Source of the DNA: CAVSLM01 sp963728895 | GTDB lineage: Bacteria > Pseudomonadota > Gammaproteobacteria > JBBQDK01 | NCBI GenBank assembly: GCA_963728895.1 | Contig: CAVSLM010000002.1 | Location: 310,001-374,000, forward strand | Direction: 5' to 3' | Length of the DNA stretch: 64,000 bases | Shown here: positions 46,147 through 56,044 of the stretch, in pieces | Numbering within the stretch: position 1 is the stretch's first letter | How the letters are laid out: the number at the start of each line of letters is the position of its first letter | Notes under the pieces: generated by a model | Told to the model about the DNA's origin: nothing | Databases searched by the model: none | What the model saw: the letters and a program-made list of their open reading frames with translations, nothing else | Program-made: the position numbers and the translations under genes

Positions 46147-47031
46147 ATGCAACTGGTCACATGCGTGTGGGAAGGCCGCGCGCGCCTGGGCGTGCTGCGG
46201 GACGAGGCGGTGCTGCTGCCGCCGCTCGATGCGGATTTCCCGCAGACCATGCTGGATCTCACGGGCAGCGATGCGGTGCAGACCTTGCCGCGGCTTGCGG
46301 CGCAGCTCGAAAGCGCCGCAACCGTCCGACTGCCCTGCGCGCAGGCACGCCTGCTCGCGCCCATCCCGCGCCCCGCAAAAAACATCATATGTCTCGGGCT
46401 CAATTATGCCGAGCACGCCCGCGAATCCTACGCGGCGCGCGGCAGGACGGGTCACGCCCCCGAGCATCCGGTGGTTTTCACCAAGGCGGTCACGACGGTG
46501 AATGGCCCGTACGCCGACATTCCCTACCCCGCGGGCGTCACCGAGGCACTCGACTGGGAAGTGGAGCTCGGCGTCGTGATGGGAAGCGGCGGTCGGAGCA
46601 TCGAAGCCGCCCAGGCCCTGCGCCACGTGTTCGGCTACACCGTCCTCAACGATATCTCGGCGCGCGACCTGCAGACCCGGCACAAACAGTTCTTCCTGGG
46701 CAAGAGTCTCGACGGCAGCTGCCCCATGGGTCCGTGCATCGTCACCGCCGACGAGATTCCCGATCCGCAGCACCTGACGCTGCGCTGCCGCGTCAACGGC
46801 GTGCTGAAGCAGCACGCCAATACCTGCGATCAGATCTTCAGCGTGGCCCAGGTGATTGCCGTGCTGTCACGCGGCATGACCCTGGAAGCGGGCGACATCA
46901 TTGCCACCGGGACTCCGGGTGGCGTCGGTTTCGCGCGCCAGCCCCCCGAGTTTCTGCATCCGGGCGACGTCGTCGAGTGCGAAATCGAGCGCATCGGTTG
47001 CCTGCGCAATCGCATCGTTCGCGCCACCTGA
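46147..47031 (+). CDS. Fumarylacetoacetate hydrolase-family enzyme
   Basis: 294 residues with the FAH C-terminal catalytic domain: LGLNYAEHA, DWEVELGVVMG, YTVLNDISARDLQ and GDIIATGTPGGVGFAR, including the acidic metal ligands. Members hydrolyse or decarboxylate 2-oxo acids such as oxaloacetate or acylpyruvates. GGAGGG precedes ATG 46147. Substrate not determined. Confidence 0.92.
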   Translation: MQLVTCVWEGRARLGVLRDEAVLLPPLDADFPQTMLDLTGSDAVQTLPRLAAQLESAATVRLPCAQARLLAPIPRPAKNIICLGLNYAEHARESYAARGRTGHAPEHPVVFTKAVTTVNGPYADIPYPAGVTEALDWEVELGVVMGSGGRSIEAAQALRHVFGYTVLNDISARDLQTRHKQFFLGKSLDGSCPMGPCIVTADEIPDPQHLTLRCRVNGVLKQHANTCDQIFSVAQVIAVLSRGMTLEAGDIIATGTPGGVGFARQPPEFLHPGDVVECEIERIGCLRNRIVRAT

Positions 47032-47043
47032 AGATGGGGCGGT

Positions 47044-47068
47044 TGCCCGCGCGGGCAGGCTGTTTTTT
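47044..47068 (+). terminator. Likely terminator after the FAH-family gene
   Basis: TGCCCGCGCGGGCA palindrome followed five bases later by TTTTTT, 13 bases past the stop. The stem is short, so strength is uncertain. Confidence 0.55.
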
Positions 47069-47116
47069 CGCTCGGGGGAGTTGTTCGCACCACGCCGGCA
47101 GCGGCGCGTAGCGCCG

Positions 47117-48319
47117 TCAGCGCGAGAACAGGACGTCGTAGGCGTGCAGCAGCTTGGGACTCTCGTGCTCCCAGGAAAGCTCCTCGACAACGCGGCGGCG
47201 CCCGATCTCGCCCATGCGGCTGCGCAGCTCCGGTTGATCGATCAGATGCACAATCTTCTCCGCGAGATCCACCTCATCGTTGGGCCGCGCGTACAGCGAG
47301 GCGTCCTGCGCCGAGTAGCGTCCCTCCGTGAGGTCGAACTGCACGACGGGCTTTCCCAACGCCATGTACTCCATGATCTTGTTCATGGTCGACTTGTCGT
47401 TCATTTCGTTGGCCACGTCCGGGTTCACGCACACGTCGGCGGTATTCAGCATCTCCAACATCTGCTGATCGGGCACCCGTCCCGTGAACGTCACATGATC
47501 CTCGACGCCGAGTTCCCGGGCGTAGCGTTTCATCTCCTCCAGGGAGGTCCCGCCACCGACCAGACCGAAATGAATGTCTGCACGCCCGAGGTTGTGCACG
47601 ATGTGGCGAACTGCGCGCAGCAGGTAGTCGATGCCCTCCTGCCGACCCATCACACCAACATACCCGACGAGATACGGCCTGCCCTGCTTCAGCGTCTCGA
47701 CGGGGGGCACCTGCTTCAGCCGGTCCAGTTTGGGGCCGCTGCGCACGACGAACACCCGATCGGGTGCCATTCGACCGCGCTCGATGGCGATGCGCCGGTA
47801 CGACTCGTTGGTGGCAATGGACACGTCCGCGAAGCGAAAGGTCCATCGTTCCCATGCGAGCATGAGCCGATAGAAGAAGTCCCTGCGTCCGAACTTGGCC
47901 TCGTACAACTCCGGATTGATGTCGTGGTGATCGAATAGAAAACGCTTGCCGAACAGCTTGAAGAAGGCGCCGATCAGAAAGATGTCGTCCGGGGGGTTGC
48001 AGGCGTGGATGGCATCGAAGCCGCGCGTCAGAAACACGCGCCAGGCGAGCAGGAACTGTTTGAGCAAGGCAGTGGTGTATTCGAGCGCATAGCCCAGCGC
48101 ACCTTCGGCCTCCATCGGAAGCCGAAAGCGGTGGATCTGGATGCCGTCGATCACCTCATGGGTGCGCTCGCAGCCCATGCCCGTGGGACAGATGATCGAG
48201 ACCTGGTAGCCGGCGTCCTTGAGCGTGGTGGCCTCCTGCCACACGCGGCGATCGAAAGGCGAAGGCAGATTCTCGACGATGATGAGAACGCGGCGCGGCC
48301 TACCAGCAGATGCCGTCAT
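47117..48319 (-). CDS. GT4-family glycosyltransferase
   Basis: 400 residues, GT-B fold: N-terminal VLIIVENLPSPFDRRVWQEA, C-terminal nucleotide-sugar half with VGYVGVMGRQEGIDYLL and FTGRVPDQQMLEML, EYMALGKPVVQFDL. It would add a sugar from a nucleotide donor to an exopolysaccharide repeat on the inner face of the membrane. ATG 48319 overlaps the end of the dehydrogenase gene by 20 bases, so they are coupled. It is the last gene of the polysaccharide operon. Confidence 0.92.
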   Translation of the reverse strand: MTASAGRPRRVLIIVENLPSPFDRRVWQEATTLKDAGYQVSIICPTGMGCERTHEVIDGIQIHRFRLPMEAEGALGYALEYTTALLKQFLLAWRVFLTRGFDAIHACNPPDDIFLIGAFFKLFGKRFLFDHHDINPELYEAKFGRRDFFYRLMLAWERWTFRFADVSIATNESYRRIAIERGRMAPDRVFVVRSGPKLDRLKQVPPVETLKQGRPYLVGYVGVMGRQEGIDYLLRAVRHIVHNLGRADIHFGLVGGGTSLEEMKRYARELGVEDHVTFTGRVPDQQMLEMLNTADVCVNPDVANEMNDKSTMNKIMEYMALGKPVVQFDLTEGRYSAQDASLYARPNDEVDLAEKIVHLIDQPELRSRMGEIGRRRVVEELSWEHESPKLLHAYDVLFSR

Positions 48320-49610
48320 AGCCGACCCGAGTGCGCGCGTCACCAATTCTGACCAGATCCACGACGACCTGCTCCGGCTTGAGTCTGTCGGGCACGGTCT
48401 TGAACTCCGGGTCCCCGTTCCCGATCACAACCACCTCCGCGTGCTCCAGCACCCGGTCAATGCTGTCAACCATGAGCTTCGAGATATGGGGTATCTGGTT
48501 CAGGATGTAGTCCCGGTTGGCGCCAACCAGGCTGGCGATGCTGACGTTGCGGTCGAACAGACGAACTTCGTAACCCTTGCCGAGCAGGCGTTCGACGAGC
48601 TCCACCAGGGGGCTTTCGCGCAGATCGTCGGTTCCCGCCTTGAAGCTGAATCCCAGCACCCCGATCTTGCGCCGCCCCTTCTCCACCACCATATTCAGCG
48701 CCTTCTCGATCTGCAGACGATTGCTGGGGAGTATGGCGTCCAGGATCGGAACCTCGACGTCCATGCTGTTCGCCTTGTAGGTAAGCGCACGCACGTCCTT
48801 GGGCAGGCACGAGCCACCGAACGCGAAGCCCGGCTTCATGTAGTACGGCGAGAGATTGAGCTTGGTATCGTGGCAGAAGATATCCATGACGCGGTGCCCA
48901 TCGAGCCCGAGCGCCTTGCAGATGTTGCCGATCTCGTTGGCGAAACCGACCTTCAGCGCGTGCCAGACGTTGTCCGTATACTTGACCATCTCCGCCGTTT
49001 CAATGTCGGTGCGGACCAGGGGCGCGTCCATGTCGGCGTACAGGCTGGCGAGCAAGTCGCCGCTGCGCTTGCCGGCCTCTCCGATAACCGTCTTGGGAGG
49101 ATGATAATAGTCGTATACGGCGGTGCCTTCGCGCAGGAACTCAGGATTGTTGCACACGCCGAAATCCTCTCCCGCGCGCTTTCCTGAGGCTTCCTCCAGC
49201 GTCGGCAGCACGACCTGCATCATGCTGCCCGGCAGCATGGTGCTGCGCGCCACCACGACGTGGAAGCCGGATTTTTCCCTCAGCGCGCCGCCGATCTGCT
49301 CGCAGACATGGCGCACGTACTTCAAATCGAGACTGCCGTTCAGCTGGCTGGGTGTGCCCACGCAGATCAGCGAGATGTCGGAGTCGCGCACCGCCTCGGC
49401 GACGTTCGATGTGGCACGCAGCCTGCCGGCGGCTACCGCCTTGCGGATGATCTCGTCGACGTCGCGCTCGATCACCGGCGTCCTGCCGGCATTGATGATC
49501 TCGACCTTGGCTGCGTTGGGGTCGACCCCTATGACTTCGTGTCCGTCCTGCGCCAGGCAGCCCGCGGAAACAGTCCCGACGTATCCCAAACCGAAAATGC
49601 TGATTTTCAT
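48300..49610 (-). CDS. UDP-glucose/GDP-mannose dehydrogenase, AlgD-like
   Basis: 436 residues, the length of GDP-mannose 6-dehydrogenase AlgD, and sharing its ending GICW. NAD motif FGLGYVGTVSAGCL, catalytic Cys in GGSCLPKDVRALTYKA. It oxidises a nucleotide hexose to a uronic acid, probably GDP-mannuronate, supplying an acidic sugar for the exopolysaccharide. That points to uronate-containing polymer, consistent with lyases nearby. The assignment to GDP-mannose rather than UDP-glucose is from similarity only. Confidence 0.88.
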   Translation of the reverse strand: MKISIFGLGYVGTVSAGCLAQDGHEVIGVDPNAAKVEIINAGRTPVIERDVDEIIRKAVAAGRLRATSNVAEAVRDSDISLICVGTPSQLNGSLDLKYVRHVCEQIGGALREKSGFHVVVARSTMLPGSMMQVVLPTLEEASGKRAGEDFGVCNNPEFLREGTAVYDYYHPPKTVIGEAGKRSGDLLASLYADMDAPLVRTDIETAEMVKYTDNVWHALKVGFANEIGNICKALGLDGHRVMDIFCHDTKLNLSPYYMKPGFAFGGSCLPKDVRALTYKANSMDVEVPILDAILPSNRLQIEKALNMVVEKGRRKIGVLGFSFKAGTDDLRESPLVELVERLLGKGYEVRLFDRNVSIASLVGANRDYILNQIPHISKLMVDSIDRVLEHAEVVVIGNGDPEFKTVPDRLKPEQVVVDLVRIGDARTRVGYDGICW

Positions 49611-49696
49611 TGCCCACTCTCTTTTTGCATTGCCGCCGTGGCGTGGCGCACCCTATCGGCTCGGGGCTGCACCCGCTTGATCGCTCGGCCGCACGT

Positions 49697-51670
49697 TCAA
49701 ACGAAGCATTCGATCTCCGTCCGCAGGGGGGTGTTGCCCTGTATCGGCGTGCGCCAAATGACGGTGGTGGCGGGCACCTTGACGTCGAAGCGGCGCGAGA
49801 TCCACCCGCCGGGCGGCGCCTCCGAGCCGTGCAGCACAACGCACTCCAGTTCGGGTTCGTCCGGGGTCAGCCGGATCCGAATTCCAGCGTTGCTTGCCGT
49901 GATCCGCCCTTCTTCGACGTGCACTTCACAGTCCTCGGCGAAATGCCAGTAGCGTTCGCAGAGGTGTGCCTGCTTGCAGTCCAGCCGGTCGTGCACCCGG
50001 ATTCGGTTCTCGTTCTTCATCAGTTGCACCGAACGTCGGTGTGTCACCGGATCGGCGAGTCTCCGATACCCGTCGTGCTCACCGACACATTCGTCAAACT
50101 CGTCATCGCTGCGCCATGAAAGACAGCGCGCCCGCGCCTGCCGCACCCACATGAAGTTGCCGCCACTGACGGATTGGGATTCCCCATCGATGCCCACGGT
50201 GTTGTGGGCGGACGTCCCGCGAAAGTACTCGCGCCACTCCCGCCGGGTATGGTAGCAGTACGTGCCCGGATCCACGAGAAACTCGCGCCCGCCGACCGAA
50301 AGCGTAAACGACAGGGCATCGGCGTGGCCATGCGCTGCGAGGCTGAGGTAGCCGAGGGGACCGACATCCATGAGCAGGCGGATCTCGGACGGCGTGTCGA
50401 AATGCGCGCCGAGCAGATAATAGCCGCCATCCGGGAACGTGCGCCTGGTCGCCGGCAGCGCCGCAGGCGGGACATCGAAGCCGGCGGGCGCCTGAGGACC
50501 CAGCAGCCAGCGGGTCTTGTCGTCGACCGTCCCCGCCTTGCATGCGAAGTCGCTGCGTCCGAACAACACGGCGCCGGTCGCGGTCAACGAGCGGTACGGG
50601 CAAAAGCCCGCTTCCTGCGAGAGCCGAACCACGTAGCCGTCATCGGCGTCGCCAATCATCGGCACATGCCCTGCGACGTCCATGATCGAAGCAAGATACT
50701 GGATCATGGCTTCGATCCGCTGCCAGTACTCGGCGGTAAAATCGGCTCCGGTGCGACGCGCTGCCAATCCGGCGATCAGCAGGAAATCGAGCACGAATTG
50801 CTGATAGGCGACCGCCTGCTCACGATTCACGCCGTCGGCACCATTCTGGCGCAGGGCTTCTCGCGTCAGCCGGCGCTGCGCCACTTCCCTCCAACGCTGC
50901 GTGGCGGACCAGAACGGCCAAACCGAGGCAGCGAGGTACAGGCCGGCAAGCTCGCCAATGAGGTGGTTGTTGGCCGAAGAGTACGCGGACAGGTGACCGG
51001 CGATGAAATGGCAGTGCTGGTATACGGAACGCAGCCACCGCTCACGCAGCTCGACTCCGCCCGGGGCGGCGAACAGCTCACTTTCCGCACCCCCGATCCA
51101 GCACCAGACCAGGCTCCAGTTGATGAGCCGGATCGAGAGCTCGAGCGAGCTCGTCCAGTTGGGACCGCGCAGGTACGGACACTGGTCGAACCAGGACGAC
51201 AGCTGCAGGCCCAGTGCCCGCAGGTAGGTGGCATCGCCGCTCAGCCGCCAGGCCTGCGCCAGGGTGACCAGCTGCAGGTGGCGGTTCGGCTCCCACAGAT
51301 ACTTGATGTCGCCCACCAGCCGCTCGTCGCGGTAGTCCAACCGTTTGCCGAAGGTGAGCGGAGCGTCCGTGCCGGTGAGCCAGTCCCGGTTCCAATGGGG
51401 CACGGGTCCCATGTCGAGCTGCAGCGCGAAGACGGACAACCTGCCCGCGGCGATCTGATCCGCCGCGCGCAGGTAGGGTCCGGGATCGATGACTCCGGTC
51501 TGTGCCGGCCACACCGCCACCGTGCGCACATCGCGTGGCGCTGGTACGTGCCGCACGGTGAGCAGGCCCGCATACTGCACCTGCGAGAGGATTCCGGTCC
51601 GTGCGCGATGAGCGATTTCAGGCGGCGACATACGCCGCAGGCGGTTCCAGTACCAGACGATCGGTTGCAT
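49697..51670 (-). CDS. Heparinase II/III-family lyase
   Basis: 657 residues. An N-terminal (alpha/alpha) toroid region (WFDQCPYLRGPNWTSSLE, SSANNHLIGELAGLYLA) and a C-terminal beta domain with AAHGHADALSFTLSVGGREFLVDPGTYCYH. It cleaves uronic-acid polysaccharides; when encoded in a biosynthetic operon it likely trims or releases polymer. No classic signal peptide, but the frame could start at ATG 51670 only. It lies between two glycosyltransferase-type genes and algD-like. Confidence 0.9.
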   Translation of the reverse strand: MQPIVWYWNRLRRMSPPEIAHRARTGILSQVQYAGLLTVRHVPAPRDVRTVAVWPAQTGVIDPGPYLRAADQIAAGRLSVFALQLDMGPVPHWNRDWLTGTDAPLTFGKRLDYRDERLVGDIKYLWEPNRHLQLVTLAQAWRLSGDATYLRALGLQLSSWFDQCPYLRGPNWTSSLELSIRLINWSLVWCWIGGAESELFAAPGGVELRERWLRSVYQHCHFIAGHLSAYSSANNHLIGELAGLYLAASVWPFWSATQRWREVAQRRLTREALRQNGADGVNREQAVAYQQFVLDFLLIAGLAARRTGADFTAEYWQRIEAMIQYLASIMDVAGHVPMIGDADDGYVVRLSQEAGFCPYRSLTATGAVLFGRSDFACKAGTVDDKTRWLLGPQAPAGFDVPPAALPATRRTFPDGGYYLLGAHFDTPSEIRLLMDVGPLGYLSLAAHGHADALSFTLSVGGREFLVDPGTYCYHTRREWREYFRGTSAHNTVGIDGESQSVSGGNFMWVRQARARCLSWRSDDEFDECVGEHDGYRRLADPVTHRRSVQLMKNENRIRVHDRLDCKQAHLCERYWHFAEDCEVHVEEGRITASNAGIRIRLTPDEPELECVVLHGSEAPPGGWISRRFDVKVPATTVIWRTPIQGNTPLRTEIECFV

Positions 51671-51737
51671 TGTCGTTGTTGAGCGGCTCGCTTCGATCCC
51701 CCGGAGTGGACGCTGCTGCCGCATTCGTGTTGATGAA

Positions 51738-53066
51738 TCAGCGCATGGTCTCTACCAGACCCGCATACACCGCCTGGAAGCGTGCCGCCATGCGCTCCAC
51801 TCCATAGCTATCCTGAACCCGCTGCAGGCCTGCCTCCGACATCCGCTGCAGGCGCTCCGGATCATCGAGCAGCGCGCGCATGGCGTGGGCGACCTGGTCC
51901 GGACGGTGCGGCTCCACGTATAGCGCATGGACGCCTTCGAGCGCCACCTCGGGAATGCCTCCGATCCGGGTGCTGATCATCGGGGTGCCGGAAGCCAGAC
52001 TCTCCAGAACTGCGTAGGGTAATCCCTCATCGTGAAAGGTCGGGAACACGAACAGGTCGGCGGCCAGCCAAAAGGCGCGCTTCTGCTCACCGAACAGCGG
52101 ACCGGTCAGCTCCACCTGACCTGCGAGCCCGGATTCTTCTGCCAACGCCCGCAACTCGCCCTCCTGCGGTCCGGATCCGGCGATGAGCAGTCTTGCGGGG
52201 TGCGTCCATCCCTCGGAGCGGAGTCGTTGCAGCGCCAGCACGGTGTCCGCTATCCCCTTGTCCTCGGCAAGCCGGCCCACATAGACCAGGCGCCATTCCC
52301 CCGTGATCCGGAACCGCTTGGCTACCGTACCGTACTCGGACAGCTCGATCGCATTCGGAATCAGCACCAGCCGTTGCGCGCCCAGGATTTCGGCGTAGGC
52401 GCCGCGTTCGACCTCCGACAGGACGACAATGGCGTGCGGCAGCCGCAATGCCCGCCTGAAGATCGCGAGCACCATGCGGTTGCGGAAAGCAAATTTGCGT
52501 ACTGCGCCACCGTGGACTTGAAACACGATCTGCCTGCGCATAATCCGCGCGACCGCCAGGTACATGAGGTCCCGCCAGAACGCCTTGTCGTCCAGGGAAG
52601 AATTGATGTGGACGATCGGCACCTGCTCCGCGCGCAGCACCCGCGCCAGCCGCAAAGGACTCCACCACAGCCGCAGGACGCGCGTGAGCGCACCTTCCCT
52701 GCGTCCCTGGCTTCCGACCTGGAAATGCAGCAGGCGCCAGCCCTTGGTCAGGCTTGAGCCCAGCAGCTGGTTGAGGTGGGTGGAAACCCCGCTCACTGCC
52801 TGCAAAGAAGGTCCCAGCAGGAGCACGGCGGCCGTTTCCGGCGACTCGCCGCGCCGGCGGTTTCCGGCAGCCCGGAAATGGCGCCAATGAAAGCGGGCGG
52901 CCCCGCTCAGGCCGCGCTGTTGCACCAATGATCGCACCAGATGAAATCCGTCGAGCAGCTGCCTGGGTGGATGAAAGGGGCCTCGGAACGGAGTCGCTCG
53001 CCGTGGGACCGGGGCACCGACACCACAGCGCGCCACATCTGTTGCCGGGATTGGCTCATCGCGCAT
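51738..53066 (-). CDS. GT4-family glycosyltransferase
   Basis: About 442 residues. The GT-B half signatures are LLLGPSLQAVSGVSTHLNQL, VYVGRLAEDKGIADTVLAL, LIAGSGPQEGELR and FHDEGLPYAVLESLASGTPMIS. Start ATG 53066 overlaps the polymerase stop by 11 bases; the N-terminal 80 residues are Arg-rich, and a later start is possible. Cytoplasmic, part of the exopolysaccharide operon. Confidence 0.9.
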   Translation of the reverse strand: MRDEPIPATDVARCGVGAPVPRRATPFRGPFHPPRQLLDGFHLVRSLVQQRGLSGAARFHWRHFRAAGNRRRGESPETAAVLLLGPSLQAVSGVSTHLNQLLGSSLTKGWRLLHFQVGSQGRREGALTRVLRLWWSPLRLARVLRAEQVPIVHINSSLDDKAFWRDLMYLAVARIMRRQIVFQVHGGAVRKFAFRNRMVLAIFRRALRLPHAIVVLSEVERGAYAEILGAQRLVLIPNAIELSEYGTVAKRFRITGEWRLVYVGRLAEDKGIADTVLALQRLRSEGWTHPARLLIAGSGPQEGELRALAEESGLAGQVELTGPLFGEQKRAFWLAADLFVFPTFHDEGLPYAVLESLASGTPMISTRIGGIPEVALEGVHALYVEPHRPDQVAHAMRALLDDPERLQRMSEAGLQRVQDSYGVERMAARFQAVYAGLVETMR

Positions 53067-54405
53067 CCGGTCTCGGCAACGGCGCGATCCCACTGTTCAG
53101 CGCCCAGTGTTCCTCCTCTTCCATGCGCCTGCGCTTGCGCTCCTCCGCCTCCATCAATACCCTTCTGGAGGCGATGTAGCCCGACAGGTACCAGAACAGA
53201 TAGCCGACGACTTCGACGGCCAGCGAGTTGATGTACACGGTCGTGACCAGCGTCAGCGCCAGCACGCCCGTCCAACCCTGCGCAATGGATGCGGCGATAT
53301 CGTCTCCATCCCGCACCCGCTTGCAATCCTTCAAGACGAGATAGAACAGCCAGATCGAAAGCAGCGCACCTCCCAGGCCGACCTCCCATAGCAACTGCGA
53401 CATCGCTCCGCGCACCATTTCCCTGTAATCCATGAACTCGCCGGCGAATCCCGGAAACCAGGACTCCGATGCGTTGCCGATGCCGACTCCGAACAGCAGA
53501 TGGGGTATGTCGTTGGCGAAGGTCGTAATCGGCAATACGACCGCATCCAGTCGTCCCAACTTCGACTCGGACAGCCCGGAGATCTGCGGTGCGATATAGC
53601 CCGCCAGGCGATTCTGCATGGTCAAGAAGTCGAGCAGTCCATAACCCCAGCGCGGCCGCATGAAATGGTCGTAAATCGGGATGAACAGCGCCAACATGAC
53701 TGTCGTGATAATGATTGCCGCAGCGATCTTGCGGGTCTTTTCGGGACTGTTCTTCATGAACAGGACCGGGACGAACAGCGTCATCGGCAACAGAAACAGC
53801 GTTCCCTTGGTTTCGTTCATGGTGGTGGGAAGGAAAAGCATGAGCGCGAGAAGGAGGAAGCGTCGCAACGAGATGGTCTTCTTGAGATAGAAGCCGAGCA
53901 ACACTGCGATGGCGGACAGCAGGTACACGGTCAGGCTGGAGGAGACACTGACTGTTCCGCGAACAATGTCGCCGGTCAGAAGATCGGCCTGCGAACTGAA
54001 AAGGCGTTGATAGGTAGCGACCGGCAGCTGCAGCAGCGAAAACAGTAGCAGGAATCGGACTTGTCGGCGCATCTCGTCATCGGTGAAGTGAAAAATCGCT
54101 GGCAGGAAGAAGAAGGGAATGTACCTCAGATAGGTGCGCAGCGCGACGAAGATGGTGCCCGGCGCCACGGCGTTGAGCTCTATGCCGCACAAAACCTGGA
54201 CGAAAAACGCGAAAAAGAACACCAGATAGATTGGCCTCATGGCAATCCACTTCTGGTGGAGGAAACGAAGCAGGAGGAAGACCGTCACGAAGATCGTCAT
54301 CACCTCGGGAAGCCAGGCGACCGGGCGGGGCAATATCTCCAAGATTTTGGAGAAATACGGCACGGTGAATATCACCGCGAAGAAGAGATAAAGGAATGCC
54401 TGCAT
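53056..54405 (-). CDS. Wzy/O-antigen ligase-like membrane polymerase
   Basis: 449 residues from ATG 54405, about 11 to 12 hydrophobic segments and a large periplasmic loop near 255-330, as in Wzy polymerases and WaaL ligases. LFGVGIGNASES and its surroundings carry the loop Arg/His-poor pattern of this loose family. It would join or polymerise exopolysaccharide repeats at the periplasmic face. The C-terminus is cytoplasmic and highly charged (EAEERKRRRMEEEEH). GTG 54426 is an alternative start. Confidence 0.82.
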   Translation of the reverse strand: MQAFLYLFFAVIFTVPYFSKILEILPRPVAWLPEVMTIFVTVFLLLRFLHQKWIAMRPIYLVFFFAFFVQVLCGIELNAVAPGTIFVALRTYLRYIPFFFLPAIFHFTDDEMRRQVRFLLLFSLLQLPVATYQRLFSSQADLLTGDIVRGTVSVSSSLTVYLLSAIAVLLGFYLKKTISLRRFLLLALMLFLPTTMNETKGTLFLLPMTLFVPVLFMKNSPEKTRKIAAAIIITTVMLALFIPIYDHFMRPRWGYGLLDFLTMQNRLAGYIAPQISGLSESKLGRLDAVVLPITTFANDIPHLLFGVGIGNASESWFPGFAGEFMDYREMVRGAMSQLLWEVGLGGALLSIWLFYLVLKDCKRVRDGDDIAASIAQGWTGVLALTLVTTVYINSLAVEVVGYLFWYLSGYIASRRVLMEAEERKRRRMEEEEHWALNSGIAPLPRPDAR

Positions 54406-55186
54406 GGACGCTCTCGTCGAAGACACCGTTCGATTTGACGGTGAGGCACATCACGTACACCGCGCGTCGAGGCCGTAGCCCGCATATCCCACCGGGATCC
54501 CGGATGCCGGCGCAGAACCAGCCAGGATCGGGATAGGCATCTCACCAGGACACACTGCATCTTCCCGGTCGACAAAAACTCCACGAACGCCACCGCCGTA
54601 TACCGTCTTGCCGTCGCCCGGTGAGATATGCGGGCTAGCAGGTTACGACGGGGACGCTTCTCGAGTGGCTCGGCCGACAAGGGATGGGAGTTGAGAAGGA
54701 TAGCAACAATCACCTGACGAGCATGGTTGGGCTACAGTAGATCAATCAGTCCGGCGTGGCGTTTGCGAGGATGCCGCACTCCAGTAGGTAGTTGTCGGGT
54801 TACCGGTCGTCCCGTATGCCGAAACCGAAGATGTGGTCTCCCTGCAGCTTTCCCCTACCGTTACATTGCCTTAGTTCCCATCGCCCGCCCGGCTCCCGGG
54901 TGACGCGCTATGTTACCCGATCCCAGCCGGAAAGCACAGGTCCCCGCTGCTGCAGTCGGTTTCCGAACTCTCGTATCCTTTCTCTTTGGTCACTTCGGCT
55001 TGTTCGAGCTGCGATCCAGGGCCCCAAAGGATCGATCGCAATGGTCTACGAACACGGTCCCACGACAGACCACCGGCGCAAAGCGCCCCGTCAGTGTTGG
55101 TAAGCAGGTTTACGACCAGGATGCTTTGAATGCCTTCGGGAGGGAGCGGTTCGCGGACCGGAGACAGCCAGCCCAGGGCCAGCAGT
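54406..55186. other. Gene-free stretch inside the polysaccharide operon
   Basis: 780 bases without a supportable gene. The MITE-like element 54476-54637 occupies its left part. The remainder is less GC-rich than flanking genes, with short frames on both strands that match nothing I recognise. Confidence 0.5.
54476..54637. repeat. MITE-like element, copy C (best terminal repeats)
   Basis: 162 bp with nearly perfect terminal inverted repeats of 21 bases: TAGCCCGCATATCcCACCGGG at the left and its complement GGTGAGATATGCGGGCTA at the right. The ends match copy B and resemble A and D, while the inside differs. It sits just upstream of the polymerase gene. Confidence 0.8.
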
Positions 55187-55649
55187 TTATGTATCCAAAA
55201 TGCGCCCGGAGCGCACATCAAGAGAGCCCGGTGGGATGGTCCTGATGGTTTTCGCCGGCACACCGCCGACCACGCTGTTCGCCTCGACATCGCGGGTCAC
55301 GACCGCATTGGCGCCGATGACTGAGTTGGAGTGCACGGTTATCTCGCCCAGTATCCTGGCGCCGGGCCCTATCCACACATCCGACTCTATGGTCGGGACA
55401 CCTGAGCCGAATGTCCCGCCGATCGTGACTCCTTGCCCGATCAGTACGCGGCTGCCAATCACACGTATCCGGATGGATGACGACACCGATTCCGCCATGA
55501 CCCAGCTTCGTCCCGGACCCGATGCAGCATGATGGCGGAATGACGCTATTATACAAGAGGAAAATGATCCACTTGAGGACTGCCGGCAGCAGCGGGACGT
55601 GCCACCTGTGCAAACGGTGCGCAATCCTGTAGAAGACAATCCCGTTCAT
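55187..55649 (-). pseudogene. Serine O-acetyltransferase-like, one frameshift
   Basis: The N-terminal frame reads MNGIVFYRIAHRLHRW... to GGIGVVIHPD; the matching hexapeptide-repeat part VIGSRVLIGQGVTIGG ... VIGANAVVTRDVE ... VVGGVPAKTIR continues in another frame. The switch lies near 55463-55469 and fits a single extra base. Members acetylate sugars or serine with acetyl-CoA using a left-handed beta-helix trimer; in polysaccharide operons they usually decorate polymer. ATG 55649 overlaps the preceding stop. A sequencing error is possible. Confidence 0.85.
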
Positions 55650-56044
55650 TTGATAACCTCGAAACAGTGCTGCTGGATATCGGTCAGCCCCCGGTCGGCT
55701 GACAGGCTGTCGGACAGCCGGTGGTAAAACGTCTTGAGGGCATCCAACTGCCGGTTGTCGCAGACGTCAAACAGTTCAACGGATACATCTTCATGCAGGC
55801 GGATGTACAGCCCAAAGCAGTGCATCCAGCCGGTACCCGGCTCCGGCAGGCGCGCATTCTTCAATGCGCCGTGCTCGCGTTCAAGACGCACCAGCGGGTC
55901 TCTGCGGGTGCTATAGGTGTCGACGTCCTGCCTCTTGCGCTTTTCTTGCCCGAGCGCGTTTCCCATCGTCCGGTACAGCTTGCACGTCGGGCCGTTCAGT
56001 GAAAACATTTTCAATGCGGCTGCCGTTGTCATGTATTTCAGCAT
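55646..56044 (-). pseudogene. Truncated SAM-methyltransferase, N-terminal fragment
   Basis: 132 residues starting MLKYMTTAAALKMFS and running through GTGWMHCFGLYIRL and ELFDVCDNRQLDALK, the first part of a class I methyltransferase family common in polysaccharide clusters. The usual protein is about twice as long; the rest of the Rossmann domain is missing, and the usual LELGTGWMHW is altered to LPEPGTGWMHC. It ends at an ATGA overlap with the acetyltransferase. Probably inactive. The family assignment is from remembered similarity. Confidence 0.62.
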